Below are positions 1 to 7,683 of a stretch of 34,161 bases of DNA, in pieces. The notes under the pieces were generated by a model. The model had not been told where the DNA came from. It saw only the letters and a list, made by a program, of their open reading frames with translations, and did not search any database. The stretch is from Clostridium sp. GTDB lineage: Bacteria > Bacillota > Clostridia > Clostridiales > Clostridiaceae. The position numbers and the translations under genes were made by a program. The stretch spans positions 1-34,161 of the forward strand of contig JARLHR010000209.1 of NCBI GenBank assembly GCA_031292145.1. The letters are read 5' to 3'. Each line of letters opens with the position of its first letter. The stretch's first letter is position 1.

Positions 1-84
1 GCTGAAAAAATCACTTTCATTTATGAAAAAACTCAAGCAGGAGAGCCTCTTGATGCCATTTTAGAGATTTTCAATGCTGCATAA
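1..84 (+). CDS. 3' end of an unrecognised CDS (partial)
   Basis: The first base of the window starts an open frame of 27 codons ending in TAA at 82-84 (ends ...LDAILEIFNAA). The stretch is compatible with the C-terminus of a helical protein. A strong hairpin at 168-221 follows it, as expected for the end of a transcription unit. The fragment is too short to assign to a family; the reading frame is inferred only from its openness and the downstream terminator. Confidence 0.45.
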   Translation, partial: AEKITFIYEKTQAGEPLDAILEIFNAA

Positions 85-167
85 ATATCCCTTTGGTTAT
101 TTGACTGGAAATATTTGTTTGCAATTTCGCTCGTTTATAGAAAGAAGTATTATGACCCACTTACATT

Positions 168-221
168 AAAAAGAGATAATATTTAAATTCACTTATAAAT
201 CACCTAATATTATCTCTTTTT
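168..221 (+). terminator. Hairpin terminator after the partial CDS
   Basis: Perfect 16-bp inverted repeat AAAAAGAGATAATATT (168-183) / AATATTATCTCTTTTT (206-221). The 3' arm itself ends in a T run. It can work on both strands. Confidence 0.7.
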
Positions 222-472
222 ATTAAAAAATATTTTAGTATGTATAATATCTTGCTAATTCCTCATTTTTCTCATTTTTCAAGCTACACAGCACCTTTCA
301 TATTTTCTATAGCAGTAAAGTTCTTTATAATTTAAGCAATAATTAACATATGCCTTTTTTAATTGTTGTTTTATGTATTAATGCAATAATGTTCTTCTTA
401 GCTTTCAGAAATTATCTGTTTTACTATACACATACCAATTTATTTCTAATCTACTATTGATTTTATCGGTTG
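222..472. other. Intergenic, no gene seen
   Basis: AT-rich spacer between the first terminator and the XRE operator. No open frame with a ribosome binding site and no convincing promoter pair could be picked out. Confidence 0.5.
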
Positions 473-492
473 TTATGATAAAATTATCATAA
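473..492. promoter_or_regulatory. Dyad operator candidate for the XRE repressor
   Basis: Perfect 9-bp inverted repeat TTATGATAA (473-481) / TTATCATAA (484-492) with a 2-bp spacer. It ends exactly where the Shine-Dalgarno of the XRE gene starts. Xre/Cro-type dimers often bind such dyads and repress their own gene, so autoregulation is the inference. Confidence 0.5.
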
Positions 493-505
493 GAGGTGAA
501 CTAAT

Positions 506-856
506 ATGTTAGGTGAGAAAGTAAAATTATTAAGAATGGGAATGAAAATCACACAGCAAAAATTGGCCGAAACCATAGGTGTGAGCCAATCTACAATTGG
601 GATGATAGAAGGTAATAAACAAGGTGCCAGCAATGACACGTTAATTAAGCTTGCCACTGCTTTAAATGCTACCGTTGATTTTTTACTATCAGATAATATA
701 GAAGAAATAAGTCTTACAGGTAATAATAAAGAAGCTATAACTGAAGATGATGATATAAGAAGAATTGAAAGAGCTAGAAAAAAAATGGATCCTAAAAACA
801 AAGAAAAGATGATGAAAATTTTAAGGTCTGCTTTTGATGAATACTTTGACGATTAG
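506..856 (+). CDS. XRE-family transcriptional regulator
   Basis: A 116-residue DNA-binding protein. The N-terminal HTH_3 domain (about residues 5-62) shows the usual pattern: TQQKLAETIGVSQSTIGMIE forms the helix-turn-helix and SNDTLIKLATALNATVDFLL the closing helices. The remaining 55 residues are charged (EDDDIRRIERARKKMDP...) and could carry dimer contacts. The start is set by the Shine-Dalgarno AGAGGTGA just upstream. The gene stands alone; its promoter region carries a perfect dyad that touches the ribosome binding site, so the protein probably represses itself. Chromosomal one-domain XRE proteins are common, and the target genes cannot be read from the sequence. The nearest downstream gene is a decayed nhaA, but the hairpins between them make an operon unlikely. 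Confidence 0.9.
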   Translation: MLGEKVKLLRMGMKITQQKLAETIGVSQSTIGMIEGNKQGASNDTLIKLATALNATVDFLLSDNIEEISLTGNNKEAITEDDDIRRIERARKKMDPKNKEKMMKILRSAFDEYFDD

Positions 857-879
857 ATACATGTATCATTAGTAATTTC

Positions 880-960
880 CAAGGTTATTTAAAAGCACAA
901 AATCTGGAATATCAAGAGTTCATTAGATTTATGAGCTCCTTTTAAAATTTCTAAGCCTTG
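880..960. terminator. Long imperfect hairpin downstream of the XRE gene
   Basis: Nested inverted repeats: CAAGG...TTAAAAG (880-895) pairs with CTTTTAA...CCTTG (939-960), and AAATCT (900-906) with AGATTT (925-930). There is no clean T tract after it, so it may be a weak terminator or a structured 3' UTR. Confidence 0.35.
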
Positions 961-1068
961 ATTATTCTAGTATCATATAATATAATAACTTTTAGAAATA
1001 AATAAATAAATATAACTATGCTCGGTTGGGCAAATTATATAATTTGATTTCAAGCAGTTTTAGTTTCT

Positions 1069-1108
1069 GGGGTGGGAAACTCTTTTGAGTATTCCCTCCC
1101 TTTTTTTT
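1069..1108 (+). terminator. Intrinsic terminator in the leader of nhaA
   Basis: GGGGTGGGAAACTC (1069-1082), loop TTTT, GAGTATTCCCTCCC (1087-1100), then T8. One G-rich stem with a single T-T mismatch and a bulged A. It lies about 90 nt before the nhaA start. It may end an upstream short RNA or be an attenuator; the preceding segment at about 1020-1068 has no aptamer I can name. Confidence 0.65.
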
Positions 1109-1191
1109 GTTTAAATTTTTAATAAAAAGTTTAAATATGTTTTTATTAAATTTTAACTTAGCAAATAAATAATAGATAAAGGAGACTAATT

Positions 1192-2166
1192 ATGAAAAAT
1201 AAAATTTGCAACAAAATTATTAATCCATTTTTATACTTTATTAAAAGTGAATCTATTAGCGGCTTCATACTTTTAATTTGCACTATTGTTGCAATAATCA
1301 TTGCAAATTCTAGCTTTGCCGAAACCTATGAAAACATACTCTACACCAATATTACTATTGGATATAAGGAATTCTCAATATCCATGTCAGCTCTTCACTG
1401 GATTAATGATGGATTGATGACTATATTCTTCTTAGTAGTTGGCATGGAAATAAAGAGAGTGATCATATTGGGAGAGCTTAAAGCCTTAAGAAAAAACCAT
1501 TCTTCCCATATCCGCTGCTATAGGAGGCATGATTGTGCCAGCAATTATTTATACATTGTTTAACTACAATCAAACAACTATTAAAGGCTGGGGAATTCCA
1601 ATGGCTACAGATATAGCCTTTGCTTTAGGAATACTATTGTGGCTTTTTCTTCTTAAGTCCGGTATCCATCCAACAATAGCTGGTGTGCTGTTTGGAATGA
1701 CATTGCCCCTTGGAAAAAACGTTTATAAATTTAAGGCATCAATTTTATATAGATTTGAACATATATTAACACTTTGTCTAGCTTTGTAATAATGCCAATA
1801 TTTGCTCTAGCAAATGCAGGGATAACTATTGATTTCAGCAGTTTTTCACCCCTTATAACTAATCATGTTGGTTTAGGAATTATGTTTGGTTTGTTAATTG
1901 GAAAACAACTAGGCATATTTGGAACTTCATATATTTTAATAAAATTAAACATTGCTAAACTTCCATCCAATGTAACTAAAAGGCATTTGTATGGTGCAAG
2001 CGTCCTTGGTGGTATTGGCTTTACTATGTCCCTCTTTGTTTCATCTCTATACTTTGCAGATGAAACCTTGCTTTCTACAGCAAAGATAAGCATTATGCTT
2101 GCTTCAATTTTAGCTGCAATATTGGGTACAATAGTGTTTAAGCTCATAGAATTAAAGGACAACTAA
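1192..2166 (+). pseudogene. nhaA: Decayed Na+/H+ antiporter NhaA
   Basis: NhaA exchanges external H+ for cytosolic Na+ across the inner membrane. Family hallmarks are clear: FFLVVGMEIKR near residue 85, [15 protein letters not shown] and [13 protein letters not shown] in the middle, IFALANAG and GGIGFTMSLFV near the end. Three things break it. An extra A in the A6 run at 1491-1496 shifts the frame (ELKALRK then ...[11 protein letters not shown] is restored in frame 2). A base is missing near 1772 (HILT-P-LSSF would be restored), returning to frame 1. Between [16 protein letters not shown] and [10 protein letters not shown] about 60 residues are missing; this is the segment that holds the Asp163-Asp164 ion-binding pair of the E. 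coli protein. The frameshifts alone could be sequencing errors; the lost catalytic segment cannot be repaired that way. The start has an AAAGGAG ribosome binding site. Confidence 0.88.
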
Positions 2167-2177
2167 TACGCATTTAA

Positions 2178-2206
2178 GGGAAGTCATTTCTGGCTTCCCC
2201 TATTTT
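2178..2206 (+). terminator. Terminator after nhaA
   Basis: GGGAAGTCA (2178-2186) pairs with TGGCTTCCC (2191-2199) with one G-U, then CTATTTT. It lies 12 nt after the nhaA stop codon. Confidence 0.7.
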
Positions 2207-2485
2207 GAATTTCTAGAACACTGTATAGTATGATTTTTTAATAATTAAAATTAAATAATTCTACACTTTCAAAATATGCTATAATTTATTTGTAATGGTA
2301 AATTATAGCCAAACAAAACATTACTTTTTTATGTTTTGTAGGTATATTTATTCATCCTGTTTATGGATGTAATCCAGTTTATTTAAAACATAAAGGCAAT
2401 GTGATACAAGGCTTTAGTAATAGTCTATTATGCTTTCAAGCAACTTTATTTTAAGTTTGATTGTTGTTAGCTCTCTGATTACGAG

Positions 2486-2563
2486 ATGGGCTGGATTGCT
2501 GTAATCTTAATAATTGTAGCTGAAATATTCACATTACTTTGGCATAATAAAAATAACTATTAA
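2486..2563 (+). CDS. Possible 25-aa hydrophobic peptide
   Basis: An ATG-started frame encoding MGWIAVILIIVAEIFTLLW followed by a short polar tail (HNKNNY), so one predicted membrane segment. It lies in an otherwise empty 550-base gap (2,207-2,758), about 200 nt downstream of a TATAAT-like box at 2279-2284. Small single-helix peptides of this kind include type I toxins, but no Shine-Dalgarno is evident and no antisense RNA could be identified, so this may be a chance frame. Nothing else was seen in the gap. Confidence 0.22.
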   Translation: MGWIAVILIIVAEIFTLLWHNKNNY

Positions 2564-2758
2564 ATAATTAATTATTTTTATTGCATAGAATTATTAATAT
2601 ATTTGTTTAGATAGGAGAAAATATATGACATACTAATTATTTTTATGCTTCTACCTATTTTTAATATAGTTTGTATGTTTCATCTTTGCTCTTTAGCAAA
2701 AATGGAATTGCATGTGGTATACCATTATTTCATAGGATAAATACTAGGAGGAAAACTA

Positions 2759-2974
2759 ATGAACATAGTAGCCTTGATAGTTGTAATTGTAGTTTTAATA
2801 TTTGTTGCATTTAGAGCATCTAAATCTCATTTTATATGTCCTGAATGCGGTGCACATTTTAAGCTAAGTATTTTACAATATATTTTTGCAATTCATGTAT
2901 TTAGCAGACGTATGGCTAAATGCCCTAATTGCGGCCATACTGAACTAATGACACCAAAATGGGATGAAAAATAA
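2759..2974 (+). CDS. Membrane-anchored zinc-ribbon protein
   Basis: A 71-residue protein with an N-terminal hydrophobic helix (about residues 3-19, IVALIVVIVVLIFVAF) followed by a treble-clef/zinc-ribbon pair, CPECG (about 28-32) and CPNCG (about 55-59). The four cysteines probably bind one Zn2+. The domain should face the cytoplasm if the first helix acts as a signal anchor with the positive RASK behind it. The start is set by AGGAGGAAAACTA directly before ATG. Similar small anchored zinc ribbons are widespread in clostridia and have no known role. It is single-gene, with a short terminator after it. Confidence 0.8.
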   Translation: MNIVALIVVIVVLIFVAFRASKSHFICPECGAHFKLSILQYIFAIHVFSRRMAKCPNCGHTELMTPKWDEK

Positions 2975-3018
2975 TACCTAATCATAAAATTCTGCGTACT
3001 TGTTCATGTTAATGCGGA

Positions 3019-3046
3019 TAGGTATAATAATTATACCTAGTTTATT
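3019..3046 (+). terminator. Small hairpin after the zinc-ribbon gene
   Basis: TAGGTATAA (3019-3027) / TTATACCTA (3031-3039), 3-nt loop, then GTTTATT. Perfect but AT-rich, so a moderate terminator. Confidence 0.5.
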
Positions 3047-3084
3047 AATTTGAGTAAATGTTTCACGAAAAGGAGATTTTAAAT

Positions 3085-3240
3085 ATAGAATTAATGAAAG
3101 CTATTGCAATTCGTAAATCTACTAGAAGTTATAAATCTGAGCAAATTAAAACTGAAGACTTAAATACTATACTAATGCTGCGCCAGTAGGAATGGGTGCA
3201 TATCACAGTTACCTTGGATTTTATTTATTACTATTCCAAA
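3085..3240 (+). pseudogene. Nitroreductase-family N-terminal remnant
   Basis: The frame reads IELMKAIAIRKSTRSYKSEQ, the FMN-binding start of nitroreductases (motif R[KR]STRSY), preceded by a good AGGAG box at 3071-3075. The expected start codon is ATA (3085-3087), probably a mutated ATG; an internal ATG follows at 3094. After ...LNTIL one frame ends in TAG, while NAAPVGMGAYHSYLGFY continues in another frame, matching the next family block (APVGMGAY). Only about 50 of the usual 170-200 residues remain, and a terminator-like palindrome follows. Dead gene. Confidence 0.75.
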
Positions 3241-3248
3241 TTACACAT

Positions 3249-3295
3249 AAAGAAATAAAGCTAGGCCTATATTTAAGCCCTAGCTTTATTTCTTT
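3249..3295. terminator. Perfect 17-bp palindrome, bidirectional terminator
   Basis: AAAGAAATAAAGCTAGG (3249-3265) / CCTAGCTTTATTTCTTT (3279-3295). Probably the original terminator of the lost nitroreductase gene. Confidence 0.65.
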
Positions 3296-3416
3296 CAGAA
3301 AGACTGTGTACCTTATGGGGACTTTAAAATCATTTTCTTTATGAGAAGATGGGCTTTGCTAAAGTTGACGACAAAGTACTCTCAGACAATCTTACCTTAC
3401 CTTAAAAAAGCTATGC

Positions 3417-3463
3417 AAAAAAGATGAAATCTTAGGTATTATTCACCTTAGATTCCATCTTTT
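3417..3463. terminator. Imperfect hairpin between nitroreductase remnant and CAP gene
   Basis: AAAAGATGAAATCTTAGGT pairs with ACCTTAGATTCCATCTTTT with two mismatches, followed by a T-rich run on the plus strand. The 110 bases before it contain short open stretches (e.g. VDDKVLSDN, YLKKAMQKR in different frames) that look like coding debris but cannot be assigned. Confidence 0.5.
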
Positions 3464-3488
3464 CTATACGTAAAAATATCAATATACT

Positions 3489-3512
3489 ACTGACTACGAA
3501 TTCGTGGCCAGT
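3489..3512 (-). terminator. CTGAC-type hairpin after the CAP gene
   Basis: ACTGACTACGAATTCGTGGCCAGT on the plus strand can fold on itself with G-U pairs; on the minus strand a T-rich tail (ATATTGATATTTTT) follows. First of four related hairpins (5152, 12762, 23252). Confidence 0.65.
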
Positions 3513-3521
3513 GGTTATATG

Positions 3522-4514
3522 CTAATTTGAGAATTCTTGTGTTCCCATGTATTTACCACTTCCATAGATTACTCCTATACCAACTTTAGTATATGAAGCA
3601 TTCATCATATTTGCTCTATGGCCTGGTGAATTCCACCATTGTGTAAATAATTGAACTGCATCATAATTGTTATATGCTATATTTTCTCCTGCTGTCGTAT
3701 AATTATAGCCTAATGCTTGTAACCAGTTTGTCCACTTTGTTCCATCTGGATTTGTGTGGTCAAAGAAGTTATTTTGAATCATATCGTCACTCTTATATCT
3801 TGCTACTTCTATTAATGTGTTATCTAAAGTTAATGGCTTAAGACCTGCTTCAACTCTTTTTTGATTCATTAATTGAAGAATTTGGTCTTCAGCAGAATTT
3901 TGTATACTTATTGAATAGTTTGTTGGTAACTTAGACAACCCTTGTACATCTATTGAAGTTACGCTTGTAGTAGCATTAGTTGTAGTTCCCGAAGTTGTGG
4001 TACTTCCAATATTAGCTGTAGTTCCTGTACTAGTATTTCCAGCACTAGTTGTGTTTTCTGAAGTTGTAGTGCTTCCTGCATTCGCAATACTTCCAGAATT
4101 GTTTATAATCCCTATACTATTCGGACAACTTGCATTTGCAGTAGTTAACAAATTATTATTTTGATTGCTTACTATTGGAGTATTAGATTCTACAACTTGT
4201 CCACTTAGAGGGCATGTATATGTGTTATTGTTTGCGGTAACGTTTTCTATTCCGGTTGCATCATTTGGATTTAAATTATAAGTATTACCATTGATATTCA
4301 CACCGGTTTGCATTAATCTTAAATTACTTAAGTAATTCAAGTTACCATTGTTATTAATCCAGCCTCTATTCGATATAGAATTTGCAAGTAAATTGTAATA
4401 GTTACTATGTGCTGAATTAATAGTTGCTGCAGATACTCCTAATGGTACTAAAGTAGTCATTGTTGTTGCTGCAATGGCTGCTATTACTGTCTTTTTTAAA
4501 AAGGCTTTCTTCAT
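3522..4514 (-). CDS. Exported CAP/SCP-domain protein (YkwD-like)
   Basis: A 330-residue secreted protein. The start is the ATG at 4514, set by AAAGGAG; a longer open frame upstream lacks such a site. Residues 1-30 are a signal peptide (MKKAFLKK, hydrophobic core, VSAA cleavage region). A Asn-rich middle part contains two cysteines in a CPLSGQ context. Then comes a low-complexity Ser/Thr/Gly/Asn linker (about 150-190), and a C-terminal CAP domain (about 205-330) with NQKRVEAGLKPL, FDHTNPDG, AGENIAY and GHRANMMN, the conserved His/Glu sites of the cysteine-rich secretory protein fold. Bacterial CAP proteins are cell-surface or secreted; the activity is unknown. A damaged paralogue lies 0.7 kb upstream. 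The gene ends at a CTGAC-type hairpin. Confidence 0.9.
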   Translation of the reverse strand: MKKAFLKKTVIAAIAATTMTTLVPLGVSAATINSAHSNYYNLLANSISNRGWINNNGNLNYLSNLRLMQTGVNINGNTYNLNPNDATGIENVTANNNTYTCPLSGQVVESNTPIVSNQNNNLLTTANASCPNSIGIINNSGSIANAGSTTTSENTTSAGNTSTGTTANIGSTTTSGTTTNATTSVTSIDVQGLSKLPTNYSISIQNSAEDQILQLMNQKRVEAGLKPLTLDNTLIEVARYKSDDMIQNNFFDHTNPDGTKWTNWLQALGYNYTTAGENIAYNNYDAVQLFTQWWNSPGHRANMMNASYTKVGIGVIYGSGKYMGTQEFSN

Positions 4515-4586
4515 TAGTTTTTCTCCTTTATCTTTTGTATTTGACCTCACCATTTTTAATAAAGTAAAATGTACAATTATGTAAAC

Positions 4587-4616
4587 ATTATAATGCATGT
4601 CTACATTTTCAGTAAA
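4587..4616 (-). promoter_or_regulatory. Sigma-A-like promoter of the CAP gene
   Basis: On the minus strand TTTACT (4616-4611) is followed after 18 nt by TATAAT (4592-4587), about 70 nt before the start codon. The -10 box is perfect and the -35 box weak. Confidence 0.45.
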
Positions 4617-5080
4617 GTCTATACCTCTATGTTACCACATTTTCGACATTATTCAACATAAGTTTTTCCTTGAATGGCTCTTTTAAATAACATTAGCTAT
4701 GATGTTCTTGAGTATGCTCTTATTTCTTCTAGCATGCTCTATGATATTCTTTAACAGGTGTCAATACAAGGCTCTCCCCTTCTTTTTTTCATTTCAATTG
4801 TATTATTAAATAACGTTCGCACTAAAATGTAACATTCTTACTAATTCCATCCTAACTTCCACTCTATTTGCTGGTACTTAAGTATAACTTTACAAATAGT
4901 TTTACGTGTGTTTTTTACTTTTATATCAGCGTACTTTATTTATAATTTCTATATTTATATAAGTTCCTTTAAAATTTCCTCATTTATTTTTTGTTTTTCC
5001 TAGTTAATTATTATATTTTATCACAATTTTGAATTATTAAATTTTTATTATTAGTAATACATAAAAATAGTTTCATATAT
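4617..5080. other. Intergenic spacer between CAP copies
   Basis: No gene seen. The segment 4705-4785 (ATGCTCTTATTT...TAGCATGCTC...) resembles 5903-5970 upstream of the decayed CAP copy, so the duplication unit included upstream sequence. Confidence 0.45.
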
Positions 5081-5129
5081 AAAAGCTTAAATACAGGATA
5101 TTGGTATAATATCTTAAACTTAAGCTTTT
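5081..5129. terminator. AAGCTT hairpin
   Basis: AAAAGCTTAA (5081-5090) pairs with TTAAGCTTTT (5120-5129), with an inner GATATT/AATATC pair. It lies just downstream of the decayed CAP copy and its own CTGAC hairpin. Confidence 0.5.
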
Positions 5130-5151
5130 GTATATAAAACTTTATTTAATT

Positions 5152-5175
5152 ACTGACCACGAGTTCATGATCAGT
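5152..5175 (-). terminator. CTGACCAC hairpin after decayed CAP copy
   Basis: ACTGACCACGAGTTCATGATCAGT: CTGACCACGA / TCATGATCAG pairing with wobble. Same position relative to the gene as the hairpin at 3489. Confidence 0.6.
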
Positions 5176-5184
5176 AATTTTATC

Positions 5185-5870
5185 CTAATTTGAGAATTCT
5201 TGTGTTCACATATACTTACCGTCACCAGAGAGTACTCCTATACCGACCTTAGTATATGAAGCATTCATCATATTTGCTCTATGGCCTGGTGAATTCCACC
5301 ATTGTGTAAACAATTGAACTGCATCATAAGTATTGTATGCTATATTTTCTCCTGCTGTTGTATAATTGTAACCTAATGCTTATAACCAGGTTGTCCACTT
5401 TGTTCCGTCTGGATTTGTGTGGTCAAAGAAGTTATTTTGAATCATATTGTCACTCTTATATCTTGCTACCTCTATTAATGTGTTATCTAAAGTTAATGGC
5501 TTGAGACCTGCTTCAACTCTTTTTTGATTCATTAATTGAAGAATTTGATCTTCAGCAGAATTTTGTATACTTATTGAATAGTTTGTTGACAGCTTAGGTA
5601 ACCCCTGTAGATCTACCGAAGTTACATTTGTAGAAGTATTAGTTATACTTCCTGTTCCTGTCGCAGTTCCTGTACTAGTATTTCCAGTGCTAGTTGTGTT
5701 TCCTGTGCTTGTAGTATCTCCTACATTTGTAGTACTTACAGTATTATTTGTATTTGCTGTGTTTGTTGTATTATCATTATTTGCAGTACATCCTGCATTA
5801 TTAGTAGTATTGGGATTATTATTTTGATCGCATACTACTGAATTTCTATTAGCATCTCTTACTACATTAT
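5185..5870 (-). pseudogene. Decayed tandem copy of the CAP/SCP gene
   Basis: The minus strand reads a near copy of the CAP domain at 3522-4514 (SAEDQILQLMNQKRVEAG, FDHTNPDG, AGENIAYN, GHRANMMNASYTKVGIG) plus a diverged Thr/Asn/Ser linker. Two in-frame stops are present: TAA at 5382-5380 (Gln codon of WLQALGYNY in the intact copy) and TGA at 5208-5206 (Gly of YMGTQEF). The signal peptide and N-terminal part are absent; sequence similarity to the intact copy resumes only in the upstream region near 5903. Both copies keep the same hairpin after the stop. Single-base changes plus a 5' deletion mean true decay, not a frameshift artefact. Confidence 0.88.
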
Positions 5871-6024
5871 TATAATGATATTAACTACACACTTCTTCGT
5901 TATGCTCTCATTTTTTTCAATATGCGCTTAGATGTTCTTCTTACCTTCATATCACAGGGTTCCGCCCCCTATATTGCCTTGAACATGTTTTTTCAAATAC
6001 AGCCTGCCATTGCAACACAACTAC

Positions 6025-6525
6025 TTAAATCATTTTTATTATCTCATCCACAGTTTCTGATATTGAAAGATTACTTGTATCAATTTTCCTTGTAGACATA
6101 TTTTTATACATTTCAAGTCGCTTAACACTTCTACTTAAGCAGTCTTCTTCTCTTAAATTATGTTTAATATCTTTTAATATTCTCTTTTTAAGAGCTTCTT
6201 CGCTGCATGTAAGAGTTATTTTTATAATTTCAAAATTTAATTCTTTTAAAGGCTCCAATATATCATCAAAAATATCCTCTACATGAATGACCCAATTAAA
6301 AATAACATATTCCAATGAAGAATTAGTAAGAAAGTTTTTTAATAAATAAGTTATATTATCTATTACCATATTTTTATTTTCATCATTAACAATAAATGGA
6401 TTTATCATCCAACACCAATCACCGTCAAGCCATACTGAATTTTGAAGTCTTTTATTCAATCCTTTACAAGCAGCTGTCTTTCCAATCCCCATGGTTCCAT
6501 TAATAATTATTAATTTCCTTTTCAT
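6025..6525 (-). CDS. P-loop nucleotide-binding kinase-like protein
   Basis: A 166-residue AAA/NMP-kinase-type protein. The Walker A loop GTMGIGKTA is at residues 10-18, followed by a lid-like region rich in Lys/Arg (ALKKRILKDIKHNLREEDCL, about 115-135). WLDGDWCWM (about 32-40) and FNWVIHVEDIF (about 96-106) place acidic and aromatic residues where substrate is held in gluconokinase and chloramphenicol-phosphotransferase-like enzymes. It likely phosphorylates a small molecule or nucleotide in the cytoplasm; the substrate cannot be read. The start has an AAGGGG box 8 nt upstream. Single gene, flanked by long non-coding gaps. Confidence 0.75.
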   Translation of the reverse strand: MKRKLIIINGTMGIGKTAACKGLNKRLQNSVWLDGDWCWMINPFIVNDENKNMVIDNITYLLKNFLTNSSLEYVIFNWVIHVEDIFDDILEPLKELNFEIIKITLTCSEEALKKRILKDIKHNLREEDCLSRSVKRLEMYKNMSTRKIDTSNLSISETVDEIIKMI

Positions 6526-6885
6526 AGAACATACCCCTTAATCTTAATTAAACAATTATATATCACAGTTCTTTGGTATTCTCATTTTTAAACAATGCAA
6601 CATCTATAAAAAAGATTTCACCCCCCGTACCTAAGACAATAGTTAAATTTAGTATTAACAATCATATGCAAGTATAGCATATTGTCAAATTTACCAAGCT
6701 CTCCCTTTACAAATTGATACCATCATTGTATCATACTATCTATACAATTATATAAATAACCAACGTGAAATCTGGAATTATGTAGTAACTTACCTAATGT
6801 TACTTATTTCGATTAGTTAACACCAACTCTAAGATAAATGTTGTTTATCCATGCATAGGGATAATCACTCGAAAGGAATTAGAAT
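6526..6885. other. Divergent intergenic region, no feature seen
   Basis: 360 bases between the divergent kinase and CPBP genes. Several AT-rich -10-like boxes occur, but no promoter pair, hairpin or small ORF stands out. It should hold the promoters of both genes. Confidence 0.4.
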
Positions 6886-7683
6886 ATGAAATTTGAAAAA
6901 ATATTTTTGTCAATTATTTTTCCCTTAACTTATTTAATTAGTATACTATTTTGGTTTCAAAAATTTAATGGAGCATTAAATATCATTATGATTATTCCAG
7001 CTTTTGCAGCTGCTATATCAATATTAATAGAATTTAAATCCTTTAAAGAATTGCTAAAACCATTTCTCAAGAAAATCTCTTTTAAAAGTTTATCTTTTAC
7101 AATAATCTTTCCATTCATAGCAATTTTATTTTGCATGTTAGTGACAATATATACAAAGCAAGGTGCATTATTGGCCAGTTGGAATGATGTATTTATGGCA
7201 ATAGGAAATCTTATATTAATTTCTGTAATCTTTTTTATTACAGGATTATTTGAAGAGTATGGTTGGAGGGGATATTTACTTCCTAGACTTAGCAAAAGAT
7301 ATAATTTAAAACGTGCTAATTTCTTAATTGGTATTATCGTAGTATGCTATAATCTACCAGTAATTTTAATTTTAAATTTACATTATGGTATAACTAAAGC
7401 AATTATGTATGCCCTGCTTCAATCAGCAGTAATTTTTGCGATGAATTATGCCTTTACATATCTATTTACATTATCACAAAATGTAATACTTCCAAGTATA
7501 ATGCATACACTATGGAACAATTTAAATTTAGCTATCCTAGGATATTCCTACAAACTTCTCCCATCTCAAGGCTATATTATTGGCAAACCACAGTTGGTTA
7601 ATGGGGAAGGTTTATTTGGTTTGATTTTTTTTAGTATATTTGCAATTTATGCTTATAGAAAATTTTCAAAAGCTGCTATTTAG
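6886..7683 (+). CDS. CPBP-family membrane protein, possibly catalytically altered
   Basis: A 265-residue polytopic membrane protein with about eight hydrophobic segments. CPBP (CAAX protease/bacteriocin-processing) motif 1 is present as EEYGWRG (Glu123, Glu124, Arg128) and motif 3 as HTLWNN (His207, Asn211). In the EExGWRG subgroup the second motif usually reads W-x-x-W-H-L-P; here it reads VVCYNLP (Asn156 instead of His). The loss of that His suggests altered or absent protease activity, unless His166 substitutes. Members process bacteriocins or act in self-immunity; no bacteriocin gene is seen nearby. GAAAGGAATTAGAAT precedes the start. The TAG stop is part of the left end of a family A repeat. 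Confidence 0.85.
   Translation: MKFEKIFLSIIFPLTYLISILFWFQKFNGALNIIMIIPAFAAAISILIEFKSFKELLKPFLKKISFKSLSFTIIFPFIAILFCMLVTIYTKQGALLASWNDVFMAIGNLILISVIFFITGLFEEYGWRGYLLPRLSKRYNLKRANFLIGIIVVCYNLPVILILNLHYGITKAIMYALLQSAVIFAMNYAFTYLFTLSQNVILPSIMHTLWNNLNLAILGYSYKLLPSQGYIIGKPQLVNGEGLFGLIFFSIFAIYAYRKFSKAAI

Noticed and set aside
3360-3430. Possible flavodoxin or reductase remnant (VDDKVLSDN, YLKKAMQKR)
   Set aside because: Only two very short stretches in different frames; not enough to assign.
4515-4598. Longer N-terminus for the CAP protein
   Set aside because: The ATG at 4514 has a good ribosome binding site and begins a standard signal peptide; the extension overlaps the promoter region.
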